A stretch of DNA of 64,000 nucleotides from Lacrimispora amygdalina (lineage in GTDB: Bacteria; Bacillota; Clostridia; Lachnospirales; Lachnospiraceae). The notes beneath the pieces were generated by a model. It saw only the letters and a list, made by a program, of their open reading frames with translations, was not told the origin of the DNA and searched no databases. The stretch spans positions 41,039 to 105,038 of the forward strand of contig NZ_QOHO01000032.1 in NCBI RefSeq assembly GCF_003432035.1. Reading direction: 5' to 3'. Below are positions 17,672-28,304 of this stretch, one piece after another; positions within the stretch are counted from its first letter, which is position 1, and every line of letters starts with the position of its first letter. Made by a program: the position numbers and the translations under genes.

Positions 17672-18316
17672 CTATGCTCCTAGGATGTCAGTGATATCGG
17701 AGAACACTTTGTTTAATTCCTGTGTCCCGTCAACATTCACCAGCACGCCGGCTTCTTTATAATAATCAATCAATGGTCTGGTCTGATCATGGTAAACCGC
17801 CAGACGTTTTTTTACAGTCTCCGGCTTATCATCATCTCTTAAGACAAGTTCTGAACCACAGACATCGCACATTCCGGAAATCTTGCTTGGATTATATACA
17901 ATGTGATATGTAGCTCCGCAGGATATACAGGCACGTCTTCCTGACATTCTGTTGATAATATTCTCGTCAGGAACGTCAACGTTTATCGCAAAGTCTATCT
18001 TCTGTCCCATTTCAGTAATGGCTTTCTGAAGGCTTTCTGCCTGGGGAATGGTTCTTGGAAATCCGTCCAGTACGTAACCGTTTTTGCAGTCTTCCTGCTG
18101 TATACGGTCCATCAGCATACCGATGGTAAGTTCATCTGGTACAAGAGCTCCCTGATCCATATATTCCTTTGCTTTTCTTCCCAGCTGCGTTCCTTCTTTT
18201 ATGTTGGAACGGAATATATCTCCGGTTGAAACATGAGGAATCTGATATTTCTCAGCAATTTTTTTAGCCTGGGTACCTTTGCCGGCACCAGGGGCACCTA
18301 ACATGATGATTTTCAT
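17672..18316 (-). CDS. adk: adenylate kinase, zinc-type lid
   Basis: 214 residues from the ATG after GGAGGGA; the longer 229-aa frame starts upstream without a ribosome site. P-loop [13 protein letters not shown] site [13 protein letters not shown] and the LID. The LID carries a four-Cys zinc site (CISC and CDVC), usual for Gram-positives. It interconverts ATP+AMP and 2 ADP. Between secY and map, the standard position. Confidence 0.97.
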   Translation of the reverse strand: MKIIMLGAPGAGKGTQAKKIAEKYQIPHVSTGDIFRSNIKEGTQLGRKAKEYMDQGALVPDELTIGMLMDRIQQEDCKNGYVLDGFPRTIPQAESLQKAITEMGQKIDFAINVDVPDENIINRMSGRRACISCGATYHIVYNPSKISGMCDVCGSELVLRDDDKPETVKKRLAVYHDQTRPLIDYYKEAGVLVNVDGTQELNKVFSDITDILGA

Positions 18317-18400
18317 CAACAGTCCCTCCATTAATGTAAGGTTAAATAGCACAAATCCCAAGGAAAAACACGCCGCGGCGTGCCTCCCTTGGTCTGCTTT

Positions 18401-19723
18401 CTAATCGTTTAAAAATCCTTTATAGTAACGCACAAGCATCTGGGACTCAATCGTCTTTAATGTCTCCAGCACAACGCTGACAATAATAATCAGGGATGTA
18501 CCGCCGAAGGAAAGACGGCTTACACTGAATAAACCGGAAACCATAATCGGAATGATACAGACGATAGTCAGACCGCATGCTCCTATAAATACGATATAGT
18601 TTAAAATTGAATTAAGGTAATCACTGGTTGGCTTACCTGGGCGGATACCCGGGATAAAACCACCGGACTTCTTCATATTATTTGCTACTTCAAGGGGATT
18701 AAATGTAATTGAAGTATAGAAATATGCAAATACGATGATAAGCGCGATATAAACCACAAGACCAATGGAATCCAACGGTCTTTCCGGCTTAAACCAGTTG
18801 GAAGAACTGAGTGCGTTTAAAATATGTCCTGCAATGCCATCACGGTTGATCCTGGTTCCTAAAAACTGGGATATCACTACCGGGAACGACATGATGGAAG
18901 AAGCGAAAATAACCGGGATAACACCGGCGGTATTTACCTTCAGCGGAATGTTGGTAGCTTGTCCGCCTACCATCTTGCGTCCCTGCATTTTTTTGGAGTA
19001 CTGCACGGGAATTCTTCTTTCACCATCCTGAAGGATGATAACAAATACAACGATTGCGATAATCACTGCAATGATAATGATCGCTGCAACAGCAGCTACT
19101 GCAACAGATTTACCAGACATAAATCTGGTATAAAGTGTAGATGCATCGGAAGGGAAGCTGGAAATGATGTTAAACAAAAGGACAATGGAAATACCATTAC
19201 CCACACCGTTTTCCGTAATCCGCTCGCCGATCCACATAAGGAGCGCACTACCTGCCGTCATGGTAACTACTGCAATGATAACGCTTAATACATTATATTC
19301 TTTTAACAGACCCTGGCCTCCGAATCCAATCGCCATAGCGACGGACTCGATTAAAGCCAGAGCTACTGTTACGTAGCGGGTGTATTCTGCAATCTTCTTT
19401 CTTCCATCTTCACCGTCCTGCTGCATTTCCTCAAGTTTGGGAATTGCAATGGTAAGGAGCTGCATGATAATGGAAGATGTGATGTAGGGGGTAATGCTCA
19501 GTGCAAATACGGACATGTTGGTAAAGGAACTTCCTGTCACTGCGTTAAAAAATCCGAACGCATCGTTATTATTCTGAGCAAAAAAATCTTTGAAAAAGCT
19601 TGTTTCAACTCCTGGAATCGGCAGCTGTGAGCCAATTCTGGTAACCACCAGCATCAGGAACGTATAGATGAGTTTCTTTCTTACGTCCTTGATCTTGAAT
19701 GCATTACGGAGTGTTTTTAACAT
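18401..19723 (-). CDS. secY: preprotein translocase subunit SecY
   Basis: 440 residues with ten membrane segments. Landmarks: FTFLMLVVTRIGSQLPIPGV in segment 1 region, the plug area NAVTGSSFTNMSVFALSITPYI, ERRIPVQYSKKM in the cytosolic loop, and GIRPGKPTSDYL. It forms the channel for secretion and membrane insertion with SecE and SecG. It follows rplO by 1 bp after the rplO stop, so expression is probably coupled. Length is normal. Confidence 0.98.
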   Translation of the reverse strand: MLKTLRNAFKIKDVRKKLIYTFLMLVVTRIGSQLPIPGVETSFFKDFFAQNNNDAFGFFNAVTGSSFTNMSVFALSITPYITSSIIMQLLTIAIPKLEEMQQDGEDGRKKIAEYTRYVTVALALIESVAMAIGFGGQGLLKEYNVLSVIIAVVTMTAGSALLMWIGERITENGVGNGISIVLLFNIISSFPSDASTLYTRFMSGKSVAVAAVAAIIIIAVIIAIVVFVIILQDGERRIPVQYSKKMQGRKMVGGQATNIPLKVNTAGVIPVIFASSIMSFPVVISQFLGTRINRDGIAGHILNALSSSNWFKPERPLDSIGLVVYIALIIVFAYFYTSITFNPLEVANNMKKSGGFIPGIRPGKPTSDYLNSILNYIVFIGACGLTIVCIIPIMVSGLFSVSRLSFGGTSLIIIVSVVLETLKTIESQMLVRYYKGFLND

Positions 19724-19724
19724 A

Positions 19725-20165
19725 TTAGATCACCTCGCAGGTTCCACCTAAAGCCTCGATTTTGGTTTTTGCGCCTTCGCTGAAAGCACCTACCTTTACT
19801 GTAAGCTTTTTGGTTAATTCTCCATTTCCAAGGATCTTAACTCCATCACGCGGATTCTTAACAATACCGCTCTCTAATAAAGTCTCAACAGTCACTACTG
19901 TACCGTTGTCGAATGCTTCTAAAGCGCCTACATTAATGCCAATGATTTCTTTTGTATTTCTATTTTTAAAGCCTCTCTTCGGAATACGTCTGTATAAAGG
20001 CATCTGACCACCTTCGAAACCTGGTCTGGTAGCTCCGGAACGAGCCTTCTGTCCTTTATGACCTTTACCTGCTGTCTTACCGTTACCTGAACCGTGACCG
20101 CGGCCTCTTCTGAAGTTATCGCTGTGTTTGGAACCTAACGCAGGCTGTAAATTTGATAAATCCAT
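19725..20165 (-). CDS. rplO: 50S ribosomal protein L15
   Basis: 146 residues from the ATG at 20165, seven bases after AGGAGGTG; the slightly longer GTG start overlaps that ribosome site and is rejected. [26 protein letters not shown] is the glycine/basic N-terminal extension of L15, which winds through 23S rRNA. The globular end has [12 protein letters not shown]. Between rpmD and secY. Confidence 0.97.
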   Translation of the reverse strand: MDLSNLQPALGSKHSDNFRRGRGHGSGNGKTAGKGHKGQKARSGATRPGFEGGQMPLYRRIPKRGFKNRNTKEIIGINVGALEAFDNGTVVTVETLLESGIVKNPRDGVKILGNGELTKKLTVKVGAFSEGAKTKIEALGGTCEVI

Positions 20166-20191
20166 CGCTTGCACCTCCTTACTGTTTTCTC

Positions 20192-20374
20192 TTAAATCTC
20201 TTCAACTTTTACTAAATGACGCACGTTGGCGATCATACCTCTGACTGCACCATTGTCCGGCATCTCAACTGTTTTGTGAAGCTTCTTTAAGCCTAATGCT
20301 AAAACGGTTGCTTTCTGCTTCGGTATAGCGCCGATCGGGGATTTCACCAATGTGATTTTTAATTTATCTGCCAT
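20192..20374 (-). CDS. rpmD: 50S ribosomal protein L30
   Basis: 60 residues, normal. [27 protein letters not shown] matches the L30 ferredoxin-like fold, and the end reads [16 protein letters not shown]. Located between rpsE and rplO. Confidence 0.97.
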   Translation of the reverse strand: MADKLKITLVKSPIGAIPKQKATVLALGLKKLHKTVEMPDNGAVRGMIANVRHLVKVEEI

Positions 20375-20387
20375 CTTCTTATCCTCC

Positions 20388-20897
20388 TTAGCCTAAAATC
20401 TCTTCAACAGATTTGCCGCGAAGTCTTGCAACTTCCTCAGGAGTCTTTAACTGAGTTAATCCTTCGATTGTAGCTAATACTACATTCGTTTTATTATTGG
20501 AACCTAAGGATTTTGTACGGATATTCTTAATACCTGCAAGCTCTACAACTGCACGGGCAGGACCTCCCGCGATAACTCCTGTACCTTCGGTAGCTCTCTT
20601 AAGAAGTACGGAAGCACTTCCAAAGTTTCCAACCAGATCATGAGGGATACTGTTGTTCTCATCGATCGGAACAGTAACCATATTCTTAACAGCAGCCTCT
20701 TTTCCTTTACGGATTGCTTCTGGAACTTCTCCGGCTTTGCCAAGACCAGCACCAACATGGCCGTTGCCATCGCCTACGACTACTAAAGCAGAGAATCTCA
20801 TGGTACGTCCACCCTTAACGGTTTTAGATACACGTTTGATAGCAACCACCTTGTCGTTTAATTCTAACTGATTTGCATCAATAATTGTATGTTTCAC
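20388..20897 (-). CDS. rpsE: 30S ribosomal protein S5
   Basis: 169 residues. The double-stranded RNA-binding domain begins [19 protein letters not shown] and is followed by [44 protein letters not shown] and SNNKTNVV. S5 takes part in decoding fidelity. Order rplR-rpsE-rpmD-rplO-secY is standard. Confidence 0.98.
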   Translation of the reverse strand: MKHTIIDANQLELNDKVVAIKRVSKTVKGGRTMRFSALVVVGDGNGHVGAGLGKAGEVPEAIRKGKEAAVKNMVTVPIDENNSIPHDLVGNFGSASVLLKRATEGTGVIAGGPARAVVELAGIKNIRTKSLGSNNKTNVVLATIEGLTQLKTPEEVARLRGKSVEEILG

Positions 20898-20915
20898 GCT
20901 GTGTTCTCCTCTCTA

Positions 20916-21284
20916 CTAGAATTCCAGACCAGCTTCTCTGGCTGCGTCTGCTAATGCCTGAATCTTACCCTGATATATAAATCCGCCTCTGTCAAAGACA
21001 ACTTCTTTAATACCTTTTTCCATTGCTCTCTTGGCAACTACGGTACCTACATATGCTGCAGCATCAACGTTGTTAGTTTTCTCTAATTCTGCCTTTACTT
21101 CTTTTTCTACTGAAGAAGCGGCAACTAAAGTCTTACCAACTGTATCGTCAATAATTTGAGCATACATATGATTATTACTTCTAAACACAGCTAAACGTGG
21201 TCTCTCTGCAGTACCTGCAAGACGATTACGTAATCTGTTGTGCTTCTTAACGCGGATTTCGCTTTTTGACTGTTTGCTAACCAT
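20916..21284 (-). CDS. rplR: 50S ribosomal protein L18
   Basis: 122 residues. The [31 protein letters not shown] block and [24 protein letters not shown] end are characteristic. L18 carries 5S rRNA into the large subunit with L5. Located 17 bp after rplF. Confidence 0.98.
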   Translation of the reverse strand: MVSKQSKSEIRVKKHNRLRNRLAGTAERPRLAVFRSNNHMYAQIIDDTVGKTLVAASSVEKEVKAELEKTNNVDAAAYVGTVVAKRAMEKGIKEVVFDRGGFIYQGKIQALADAAREAGLEF

Positions 21285-21301
21285 CTTTACACTCTCCTTA
21301 A

Positions 21302-21844
21302 TTATTTCTTACCAGTCTTACCAACTTTACGTCTGATCACTTCATCAGCATACTTGATACCTTTGCCCTTATACGGCTCAGGTCTTCTCTTATCTCTGAT
21401 TTCAGCAGCGTACTGGCCAACTTTTTCTTTATCAATACCTTTTACGAAGATGATGTTCTGACCTTCCATGGTAGACTCAATACCTTCCGGATCTTCCATT
21501 TCTACCGGATGAGAATAGCCAAGGGAAAGAACAAGCTTCTTGCCCTGCTTCTGAGCTCTGTAACCAACACCGTTAATCTCAAGCTTTTTCTCATATCCTG
21601 CAGTAACACCAACGATCATGTTGTTGATTAAGGTTCTTGTAAGACCGTGTAAAGATTTCATCTTCTTTAAATCGTTTGGTCTTGTTACAACGATATGACC
21701 ATCTTCTTCTTTGATTGTCATCTCTGTGGGTAATACTCTCTCAAGAGTTCCCTTAGGACCTTTTACAGTCACTTTATTATTTTCTGCAATTTCAACAGTT
21801 ACGCCTGCTGGAATCGCGATAGGCATTCTTCCTATACGTGACAT
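21302..21844 (-). CDS. rplF: 50S ribosomal protein L6
   Basis: 180 residues with the duplicated L6 fold. [14 protein letters not shown] opens it, [19 protein letters not shown] lies mid-protein and the C-terminal signature reads [13 protein letters not shown]. It sits near the factor-binding centre. AGGAGG precedes it. A 167-bp spacer with hairpins separates it from rpsH. Confidence 0.98.
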   Translation of the reverse strand: MSRIGRMPIAIPAGVTVEIAENNKVTVKGPKGTLERVLPTEMTIKEEDGHIVVTRPNDLKKMKSLHGLTRTLINNMIVGVTAGYEKKLEINGVGYRAQKQGKKLVLSLGYSHPVEMEDPEGIESTMEGQNIIFVKGIDKEKVGQYAAEIRDKRRPEPYKGKGIKYADEVIRRKVGKTGKK

Positions 21845-21901
21845 GCCGTTTACCTCCTTAAATTTTCGGAGGGAATCTGTGCGTTCCCTCTGTTTTCAGA
21901 T

Positions 21902-21947
21902 GCATTGAGCACTTAGCGTCTGTTCTTTAGACGCTTACGTGCGAAAG
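21902..21947 (-). repeat. hairpin repeat copy 2, leader of rplF
   Basis: A 46-bp element with 7-bp stem AGCGTCT / AGACGCT, flanked by GCAC / GTGC. It aligns end to end with 16074-16117 upstream of rpmJ. A second stem CCTCG / CGAGG follows nearby at about 21952-21970. It lies in the 167-bp rpsH-rplF spacer. Confidence 0.6.
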
Positions 21948-22011
21948 CACTCCTCGACACTCAGCGAGGTTTTCCACGAGCTTAGTGACGATGGAGTTTC
22001 CTCTTTGTTAG

Positions 22012-22413
22012 TTACCAAACGAACGCAAGTACTTCTCCGCCAACGCCCTGAGTGCGTGCTTCCTTATCGGTAATTACGCCCTGGTTTGTGGAAATGATTG
22101 CAGTTCCAAGACCGCCCAGTACTCTTGGCATTTCTTCCTTGCTTGCATATACACGTAAGCCAGGTTTGGAAATTCTCTTGATACCTGTGATGATTTTTTC
22201 GTTTTTATCTTTACCGTATTTTAATGTGATCCGGATTGTCTGGAACGCACCGTCTTCTACGATATCATATTTCTTAATGTATCCCTCTTTCACAAGGATA
22301 TCAGCAATAGCTAATTTCATCTTGGATGAAGGTACATCTACTGTATCATGTTTTGCAGTATTTGCATTACGGATTCTTGTAAGCATATCTGCGATTGGAT
22401 CGCTCATTGTCAT
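22012..22413 (-). CDS. rpsH: 30S ribosomal protein S8
   Basis: 133 residues. [16 protein letters not shown] is diagnostic, followed by [16 protein letters not shown] and the C-terminal [13 protein letters not shown] ... [10 protein letters not shown]8 binds the centre of 16S rRNA and is an early assembly protein. AAGGAGG precedes the ATG; spaced 24 bp after rpsZ. Confidence 0.98.
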   Translation of the reverse strand: MTMSDPIADMLTRIRNANTAKHDTVDVPSSKMKLAIADILVKEGYIKKYDIVEDGAFQTIRITLKYGKDKNEKIITGIKRISKPGLRVYASKEEMPRVLGGLGTAIISTNQGVITDKEARTQGVGGEVLAFVW

Positions 22414-22437
22414 TTTGAAATTGCCTCCTTCCTTATT

Positions 22438-22623
22438 TTACCAGCTTGCTTTTTTAACGCCTGGGATCTGACCCTTATATGCTAATTCACGGAAGCAGAT
22501 TCTGCAGATTCCGTATTTTCTTAAATAAGCATGCGGACGACCGCAGATTCTGCAACGATTGTATTCTCTTGTGGAGAATTTAGCAGGTCTCTGCTGTTTG
22601 ATCTTCATTGAAGTCTTAGCCAT
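22438..22623 (-). CDS. rpsZ: 30S ribosomal protein S14, zinc (type Z) form
   Basis: 61 residues, the short form. Two Cys-x2-Cys pairs (CRICGR and CRICF) form the zinc knuckle, then the end [11 protein letters not shown]. The zinc-free form in other bacteria is longer (about 89-101 residues) and lacks these Cys. Located between rplE and rpsH. Confidence 0.98.
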   Translation of the reverse strand: MAKTSMKIKQQRPAKFSTREYNRCRICGRPHAYLRKYGICRICFRELAYKGQIPGVKKASW

Positions 22624-22639
22624 GGATTAATTCCTCCTA

Positions 22640-23179
22640 CTATTTTGCAAATGGCATGTTGAATAATGTCAAAAGTTCACGGGCTTCTTCGTCTGTCTTA
22701 GCGGTAGTAACAAATATAATGTCCATACCTCTTACCTTGTCAACTTTATCGTATTCAATTTCAGGGAAAATAAGCTGCTCTTTGATACCAAGTGCATAGT
22801 TTCCTCTGCCATCAAATGCGTTAGGATTTACACCTCTAAAGTCACGTACACGTGGAAGTGCAAGGTTGATCAGACGATCAGCAAACTCATACATTCTCTG
22901 TCCGCGTAAGGTAACTTTACATCCGATTGGCATACCTTCTCTAAGTTTAAAGTTAGCAACTGACTTTTTAGCTTTTGTTAAAACTGCCTTCTGACCGGAG
23001 ATGATTTCTAAATCTCTTACTGCAGAGTCTAAAATCTTGGCATTTTCCTTTGCTTCACCAATACCCATATTGATGACAATCTTATCTAACTTCGGTACTT
23101 CCATGATGTTCTTATATCCAAATTTCTTGATCATAGCTTCTACGATCTCTGACTGGTACGTATCTTTTAATCTAGCCAA
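22640..23179 (-). CDS. rplE: 50S ribosomal protein L5
   Basis: 179 residues. [51 protein letters not shown] and the ending [15 protein letters not shown] are the classic L5 blocks. Binds 5S rRNA and the P-site tRNA elbow. Follows rplX by 21 bp. Confidence 0.98.
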   Translation of the reverse strand: MARLKDTYQSEIVEAMIKKFGYKNIMEVPKLDKIVINMGIGEAKENAKILDSAVRDLEIISGQKAVLTKAKKSVANFKLREGMPIGCKVTLRGQRMYEFADRLINLALPRVRDFRGVNPNAFDGRGNYALGIKEQLIFPEIEYDKVDKVRGMDIIFVTTAKTDEEARELLTLFNMPFAK

Positions 23180-23200
23180 TTTTTATTCCTCCTCTCCGAA

Positions 23201-23506
23201 TTAATCAATTACTTTTCCGGTTGCTTTCGCAACACGGACTTTTTTGCCGTCTTTTACTTCAAAGCCGACTCTGGTTGCTTTTCCGTCAACAACAAGCATT
23301 ACATTGGAGATATCAAGTGCAGCTTCTTTCTGTACGATACCGCCCTGTGGGTTTCCAGCGCCTGGTTTCACATGCTTTGTAATCATGTTAACGCCTTCTA
23401 CTACCACTCTGTTATTCTTCGTATCTACATGAAGAACTTTACCCTGTTTGTCTCTATCTTTTCCTGCGATAACCTTCACAAGGTCATCTCTTTTAATTTT
23501 ATGCAC
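23201..23506 (-). CDS. rplX: 50S ribosomal protein L24
   Basis: 101 residues with an N-terminal KOW motif, [22 protein letters not shown], then [15 protein letters not shown]24 is an assembly initiator of the large subunit. Located between rplN and rplE, 14 bp after rplN. Confidence 0.98.
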   Translation of the reverse strand: MHKIKRDDLVKVIAGKDRDKQGKVLHVDTKNNRVVVEGVNMITKHVKPGAGNPQGGIVQKEAALDISNVMLVVDGKATRVGFEVKDGKKVRVAKATGKVID

Positions 23507-23520
23507 AGTCCGACACCTCC

Positions 23521-23889
23521 TTATAATACTTCTGGAGCTAAGGAAACAATTTTCATGAACTGTTTCTCTCTTAACTCTCTGGCAACCGGTCCAAAGATAC
23601 GTGTTCCTTTTGGAGTCTTGTCATCTTTGATAATTACGGCAGCATTCTCATCGAACTTGATATATGATCCGTCTTTACGGCGTGCGCCCTTTACAGAACG
23701 TACAACAACGGCTTTCACAACGTCGCCTTTCTTCACAACACCGCCAGGTGTTGCATCTTTTACGCTGGCAACGATAACATCACCAATATTAGCATATCTT
23801 CTTGTAGATCCGCCCATAACACGGATACAAAGAAGTTCTTTTGCACCGGTATTGTCGGCAACCCTTAATCTGGTTTCCTGCTGAATCAT
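23521..23889 (-). CDS. rplN: 50S ribosomal protein L14
   Basis: 122 residues, exact family length, from [18 protein letters not shown]; the longer 143-aa frame lacks a ribosome site at its start and GGAGTAACAGG precedes this ATG. Conserved [21 protein letters not shown] and the end [17 protein letters not shown]14 sits beside the bridge to 30S. Confidence 0.98.
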   Translation of the reverse strand: MIQQETRLRVADNTGAKELLCIRVMGGSTRRYANIGDVIVASVKDATPGGVVKKGDVVKAVVVRSVKGARRKDGSYIKFDENAAVIIKDDKTPKGTRIFGPVARELREKQFMKIVSLAPEVL

Positions 23890-23915
23890 GCCTGTTACTC
23901 CTTCCTGGAAATAAA

Positions 23916-24170
23916 TTATTTCGCTCTTTCGATAATTTCCACAAGTCTCCATCTCTTGTCTTTGGACAGCGGTCTTGTTTCCATAACTTTTACTGTATCG
24001 CCCATGTTGCAGTCATTCTTCTCATCATGTGCTTTTAATTTATACGTTCTTTTTACGATCTTGCCGTATAAAGGATGTTCTACATGGTCTTCAATCGCTA
24101 CAACAATGGTCTTATCCATCTTGTTGCTAACAACCTTACCAGTACGGGTTTTTCTAAGATTTCTTTCCAC
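23916..24170 (-). CDS. rpsQ: 30S ribosomal protein S17
   Basis: 84 residues, OB-fold. [23 protein letters not shown] opens it, [12 protein letters not shown] follows and the end is [17 protein letters not shown]. Located between rpmC and rplN; a 96-bp spacer with a short ACACACAC/GTGTGTGT stem (about 24225-24242) separates it from rpmC. Confidence 0.98.
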   Translation of the reverse strand: MERNLRKTRTGKVVSNKMDKTIVVAIEDHVEHPLYGKIVKRTYKLKAHDEKNDCNMGDTVKVMETRPLSKDKRWRLVEIIERAK

Positions 24171-24266
24171 GTTCTGTATTCTCCTTTCGAGTTTTGGCCT
24201 TTCATGGCCCCAATCTATAAGTTAACACACACTCGTGTGTGTCATGCTTTTTTAATAAGCTGCAAC

Positions 24267-24479
24267 TTAAGCTAATTTAGCCTTCTCAGTTATAACAGTC
24301 TGAATTCTGGCAATGTTTTTGCGAACCTCTTTGATACGGCTTGTATTATCAAGCTGGTTGGTTGCATTCTGGAATCTTAAGTTGAAAAGTTCTTTCTTTG
24401 CAGCTACTAATTCTACATTCAGCTCGGCAACTGATTTTCCTTTTAATTCTTCAACATATTTATTCATTTTCACTGTCAT
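24267..24479 (-). CDS. rpmC: 50S ribosomal protein L29
   Basis: 70 residues, two-helix hairpin. [32 protein letters not shown] and the conserved [14 protein letters not shown] are visible. The start overlaps the rplP stop as ATGA, so translation is coupled; a second ATG four codons later is also possible. L29 lies at the tunnel exit near L23. Confidence 0.97.
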   Translation of the reverse strand: MTVKMNKYVEELKGKSVAELNVELVAAKKELFNLRFQNATNQLDNTSRIKEVRKNIARIQTVITEKAKLA

Positions 24480-24901
24480 TCACCGCCTTCTAAATCTGCT
24501 TTAGCAGCAATTTTACATCTGCATGGTAACTTGTGCATAGCAAGACGTAAAGCTTCACGTGCTGTTTCTTCAGGTACTCCAGCGATTTCGAATAATACAC
24601 GACCTGGTTTTACTACTGCTACCCAGTATTCCAGAGCGCCCTTACCGGAACCCATTCGGGTTTCTGCTGGCTTTGCTGTTACAGGCTTATCCGGGAAAAT
24701 CTTGATCCAGACTTTACCGCCACGCTTAATATAACGGGTCATGGCAACACGGGCTGCCTCGATCTGATTTGATTTGATCCAACATGGGTCTAAAGCGACT
24801 AAACCGAACTCACCACTGCTGATTGTATTGCCTCTTAAAGCTTTACCAGCCATGCTTCCACGGAACTGTTTACGACGCTTAACTCTCTTAGGCATTAACA
24901 T
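24476..24901 (-). CDS. rplP: 50S ribosomal protein L16
   Basis: 141 residues. [22 protein letters not shown] opens the protein, followed by [26 protein letters not shown]. It contacts the A-site tRNA elbow. The ATG overlaps the rpsC stop (TAATG). An ATG two codons later is an alternative start. Confidence 0.98.
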   Translation of the reverse strand: MLMPKRVKRRKQFRGSMAGKALRGNTISSGEFGLVALDPCWIKSNQIEAARVAMTRYIKRGGKVWIKIFPDKPVTAKPAETRMGSGKGALEYWVAVVKPGRVLFEIAGVPEETAREALRLAMHKLPCRCKIAAKADLEGGE

Positions 24902-25557
24902 TATTTATCGCTCCCTTCCTTTTTTCCTTTAGTTGGAAGTACTTCGCCATTGTAGATCCATACCTTCACACCGATCTTACCGAAGGTAGTATCTGCCTCT
25001 GCGAAACCATAGTCAATATCTGCTCTGAGTGTCTGTAACGGAATGGTTCCTTCGCTGTAGAACTCAGTACGAGCCATATCAGCGCCGCCAAGACGTCCTG
25101 CAACTGCAGTCTTGATTCCTTTGATACCTGACTTCATGGAACGTCCCATGGTAGACTTCATAGCACGACGGAAGGATACACGATTCTCTAACTGCTGTGC
25201 GATGGACTCAGCAACTAACTGAGCGTCTTTGTCCGGTCTTTTGATTTCTTTGATATCAACAAATAATTTTTTATCTGTAAGCTTCTGAACTTCTGCTTTG
25301 ATTTTTTCAATCTCAGCTCCACCCTTACCGATTACTACACCAGGTTTTGCTGTGTGAATAACAACTTTAACGCGGTCAGATGCACGTTCAATTTCAATAT
25401 TAGAAATGCCGGCGCTGTATAATTTCTTCTTCAGGAATTTTCTGATCGCATAGTCTTCTACTAAGTTGTCTGCGAAATCAGCTTCAGCATACCATTTTGA
25501 GTCCCAGTCTTTAATAACACCGACTCTTAAGCCGTGTGGATTAACTTTCTGTCCCAT
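24901..25557 (-). CDS. rpsC: 30S ribosomal protein S3
   Basis: 218 residues. [24 protein letters not shown], the KH motif [13 protein letters not shown] (about 74-86) and the C-terminal domain [13 protein letters not shown] and [24 protein letters not shown]3 forms part of the mRNA entry tunnel. It follows rplV by 11 bp. Confidence 0.98.
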   Translation of the reverse strand: MGQKVNPHGLRVGVIKDWDSKWYAEADFADNLVEDYAIRKFLKKKLYSAGISNIEIERASDRVKVVIHTAKPGVVIGKGGAEIEKIKAEVQKLTDKKLFVDIKEIKRPDKDAQLVAESIAQQLENRVSFRRAMKSTMGRSMKSGIKGIKTAVAGRLGGADMARTEFYSEGTIPLQTLRADIDYGFAEADTTFGKIGVKVWIYNGEVLPTKGKKEGSDK

Positions 25558-25568
25558 TATTTGCCTCC

Positions 25569-25955
25569 TTATCTTTCATTAAGCACGATGGTGATGTGGC
25601 TCATTCTCTTTTCGATTCTGTAAGCGCGGCCCTGTGCTCTTGGTTTTACTCTCTTCATTGTCGGTCCCTTGTTTGCAAAACACTCTTCTACATAAAGTTT
25701 TGCCGGGTCCATACCGTTATTGTTCTCAGCATTAGCGATTGCTGATTTTAATAACTTCTCTATTAAAGTAGAAGCATATCTGGGATTGTAAGTTACAATA
25801 CCAAGTGCTGAAACAGCATCTTTGCCTCTGATGGCATCTAATACAAAGCATGCCTTCTGAACTGAAACCCTAGCATAGGATAACTTTGCTGATGGTCTTG
25901 TGTCCTTCTGGGCATTTCTCTCTCTCTTAATCTGGCTTCTATGTCCCTTAGCCAT
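25569..25955 (-). CDS. rplV: 50S ribosomal protein L22
   Basis: 128 residues. [18 protein letters not shown] opens the core and the beta-hairpin loop that lines the exit tunnel is [21 protein letters not shown], followed by SHITIVL. The macrolide-relevant loop looks intact. Located between rpsS and rpsC; the spacer from rpsS is 77 bp. Confidence 0.98.
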   Translation of the reverse strand: MAKGHRSQIKRERNAQKDTRPSAKLSYARVSVQKACFVLDAIRGKDAVSALGIVTYNPRYASTLIEKLLKSAIANAENNNGMDPAKLYVEECFANKGPTMKRVKPRAQGRAYRIEKRMSHITIVLNER

Positions 25956-26032
25956 TGGTGAATCCTCCTTTCAACTTTAACGCCCTTTGGAAATTCTCAA
26001 ATAAGAAAACCCGCAGGGTGTCTGCTTCTCTA

Positions 26033-26314
26033 TTACTTACGACCTGATTTCTTCTCGTCTTTTCCATGTCCTCTGTAAGTTCTGGTAGCAACGAATTCAC
26101 CCAGTTTATGTCCAACCATATCCTCTGTAACATATACCGGAACGTGTTTTCTGCCATCATGAACTGCAATTGTATGTCCAACCATCTGCGGGAAGATTGT
26201 AGAACGGCGAGACCAAGTCTTAATTACCTGCTTCTGTCCTGCTGCGTTCATAGCATCTACTTTTTTCAGTAAATGAGCATCTGCAAATGGTCCTTTTTTA
26301 AGTGAGCGAGCCAT
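26033..26314 (-). CDS. rpsS: 30S ribosomal protein S19
   Basis: 93 residues. [17 protein letters not shown] opens it, then [32 protein letters not shown] and [16 protein letters not shown]19 pairs with S13 at the head of 30S. Spaced 19 bp after rplB. Confidence 0.98.
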   Translation of the reverse strand: MARSLKKGPFADAHLLKKVDAMNAAGQKQVIKTWSRRSTIFPQMVGHTIAVHDGRKHVPVYVTEDMVGHKLGEFVATRTYRGHGKDEKKSGRK

Positions 26315-26333
26315 AGGTTCTAACCTCCTTCAT

Positions 26334-27182
26334 TTATTTAACGGTCTTTCCATCTCTTCTTCTAACGATTAATCTGTTAGACTGCTTGTTTTTCTTTCTT
26401 GTCTTTAAGCCAAGTGCCGGTTTGCCCCATGGTGTAGATGGACCTGGACGTCCGATACCAGTCTTACCTTCACCACCACCGTGTGGATGGTCATTCGGGT
26501 TCATAACGGAACCGCGAACTGTAGGACGGAATCCCATGTGACGTTTTCTACCAGCTTTACCGATATTGATCAGGTTATGATCACCATTACCTACAACACC
26601 GATCGTAGCTCTGCAGTTGATTGGAACCATTCTCATTTCGCCGGAAGGTAAACGAAGAGTTGCATATTTTCCTTCTTTCGCCATTAACTGTGCGCTGTTA
26701 CCAGCAGAACGAACCAGCTGTCCGCCTTTTCCTGGATAAAGCTCAATGTTATGAACCTGAGCACCAACCGGGATCTTGCTTAATGGAAGGCAGTTACCTA
26801 CTCTTGCTTCTGCAGTCTCGCCGCTCATAACAGTCATTCCGTCTGTTAAACCAGCTGGAGCAAGGATATAAGCCTTTGTTCCATCTACATAGCTGATCAG
26901 TGCGATATTAGCAGTTCTGTTCGGATCGTATTCAACACCGATGACAGTTGCTGCAATGCCGTCCTTGCTGTTTCTCTTAAAGTCAATGATTCTATATTTT
27001 CTTTTAACGCCGCCTCCGCGATGTCTGACAGTAATTTTACCCTGGTTATTACGGCCGGCTGTTTTCTTAATAGTTTTGCTGATTAAGGATTTCTCAGGAG
27101 TTGACTTTGTGATTTCGCTGAAATCAGATCCGGTCATTTGTCTTCTGGAAGGGGTATATGGGTTATACTTTTTGATTCCCAT
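26334..27182 (-). CDS. rplB: 50S ribosomal protein L2
   Basis: 282 residues, slightly longer than the 276-277 typical of Bacillus. [16 protein letters not shown] near the start, [22 protein letters not shown], and the C-terminal [19 protein letters not shown] with the His needed for peptidyl transfer. A 173-bp spacer with a short ACGCCA/TGGCGT stem separates it from rplW, longer than elsewhere in the operon. Confidence 0.98.
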   Translation of the reverse strand: MGIKKYNPYTPSRRQMTGSDFSEITKSTPEKSLISKTIKKTAGRNNQGKITVRHRGGGVKRKYRIIDFKRNSKDGIAATVIGVEYDPNRTANIALISYVDGTKAYILAPAGLTDGMTVMSGETAEARVGNCLPLSKIPVGAQVHNIELYPGKGGQLVRSAGNSAQLMAKEGKYATLRLPSGEMRMVPINCRATIGVVGNGDHNLINIGKAGRKRHMGFRPTVRGSVMNPNDHPHGGGEGKTGIGRPGPSTPWGKPALGLKTRKKNKQSNRLIVRRRDGKTVK

Positions 27183-27355
27183 TTTGTTTCTCCTTTCTAA
27201 TTTCTAGTCCACACCTTTTGGACATCAAGGTATACCAGTATGGTGTTTCAACGCCACCTGGCGTATCTTGTTTATTGTGATATAATGTTCATCACTCAGG
27301 AAACTGAAAATCGTTGACGCCGGGCCCGAATCACTTCATGCCAAGCGTTCCGATC

Positions 27356-27655
27356 TTACAGTCCTTCGAAAATCTCGATGTCTTTGCTGTCAGCTGTTAA
27401 CTGAACAATTGCTTTTTTGGTCTTAGCTGTCTTACCGAAGGTTGTTCCTCTTCTTTTGGTCTTTCCATCTAAGTTCATGGTGTTCACGCTGGCTACCTTA
27501 GTGCCTGGGAACATCTTTTCAACAGCTTCCTTGATCATCGTCTTGTTCGCATCTGTGTGCACTAAAAATGTGTACTTTTTGGACGCCATAGCGTTCATGC
27601 TCTTCTCAGTTACGATTGGTTTCTGAATCACGTCGTAGTATTTAATATCTGCCAT
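27356..27655 (-). CDS. rplW: 50S ribosomal protein L23
   Basis: 99 residues. [39 protein letters not shown] and [13 protein letters not shown] are typical. L23 docks trigger factor and SRP at the tunnel exit. The start overlaps the rplD stop by one base. Confidence 0.98.
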   Translation of the reverse strand: MADIKYYDVIQKPIVTEKSMNAMASKKYTFLVHTDANKTMIKEAVEKMFPGTKVASVNTMNLDGKTKRRGTTFGKTAKTKKAIVQLTADSKDIEIFEGL

Positions 27656-28275
27656 TATGCGTACACCTCCTCGATTGCTGCAACAGCAGTCTTGGTAGCA
27701 ACAACTGTGTTATACTTTAAGATATCGTATACATTGATTGTGTTAACAAAAGCAGTCTTAACAGCAGCGATGTTTCTTGCGCTCATTACTGTGTTAGTGC
27801 TGTCATCTCCAACAACTACAAGAGCTTTGGATACCTTTAAGTTGTCTAATACAGCCTGGAATTTCTTTGTCTTGATCTCATCAAACTTCAACTCGTCAAC
27901 AACGATGAACTTATTGTCGTTCACTCTGCTGGTCAGTGCGGATTTAAGAGCAAGTCTCTTTTCCTTCTTGTTCAGTCTGATTGTATAATCTCTTGGTGTT
28001 GGTGCGAATACAACTCCGCCGCCTGTCCACTGAGGAGATCTTGTTGAACCCTGTCTGGCATGACCGGTTCCTTTCTGTTTCCACGGTTTTCTACCGCCGC
28101 CGGATACTTCAGCGCGTGTTTTAGCCTTCTGTGTTCCCTGGCGCTTATTTGCAAGCTGGCTTACGACTGCCATGTGTACAAGGTGTTCATTAACTTCTAC
28201 ACCAAACACTGCATCGCTTAACTCTAATGTGCCAACTTCTTTACCTTCCATATTGTAAACAGATACGTTTGCCAT
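27655..28275 (-). CDS. rplD: 50S ribosomal protein L4
   Basis: 206 residues. The tunnel loop region reads [26 protein letters not shown] with [14 protein letters not shown], and the rest is the expected globular fold. L4 may regulate S10 operons in some bacteria. Located between rplC and rplW. Confidence 0.98.
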   Translation of the reverse strand: MANVSVYNMEGKEVGTLELSDAVFGVEVNEHLVHMAVVSQLANKRQGTQKAKTRAEVSGGGRKPWKQKGTGHARQGSTRSPQWTGGGVVFAPTPRDYTIRLNKKEKRLALKSALTSRVNDNKFIVVDELKFDEIKTKKFQAVLDNLKVSKALVVVGDDSTNTVMSARNIAAVKTAFVNTINVYDILKYNTVVATKTAVAAIEEVYA

Positions 28276-28304
28276 CTGTGTAATCCTCCTTTCTTATAAA
28301 AGCA

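Noticed and set aside
24225..24242. ACACACAC / GTGTGTGT stem between rpmC and rpsQ
   Set aside because: Low-complexity complementarity without T-run inside an operon; not called as a terminator.
27183..27355. Extra small gene in the rplB-rplW spacer
   Set aside because: No ORF with a ribosome site on either strand; only a short stem was seen.
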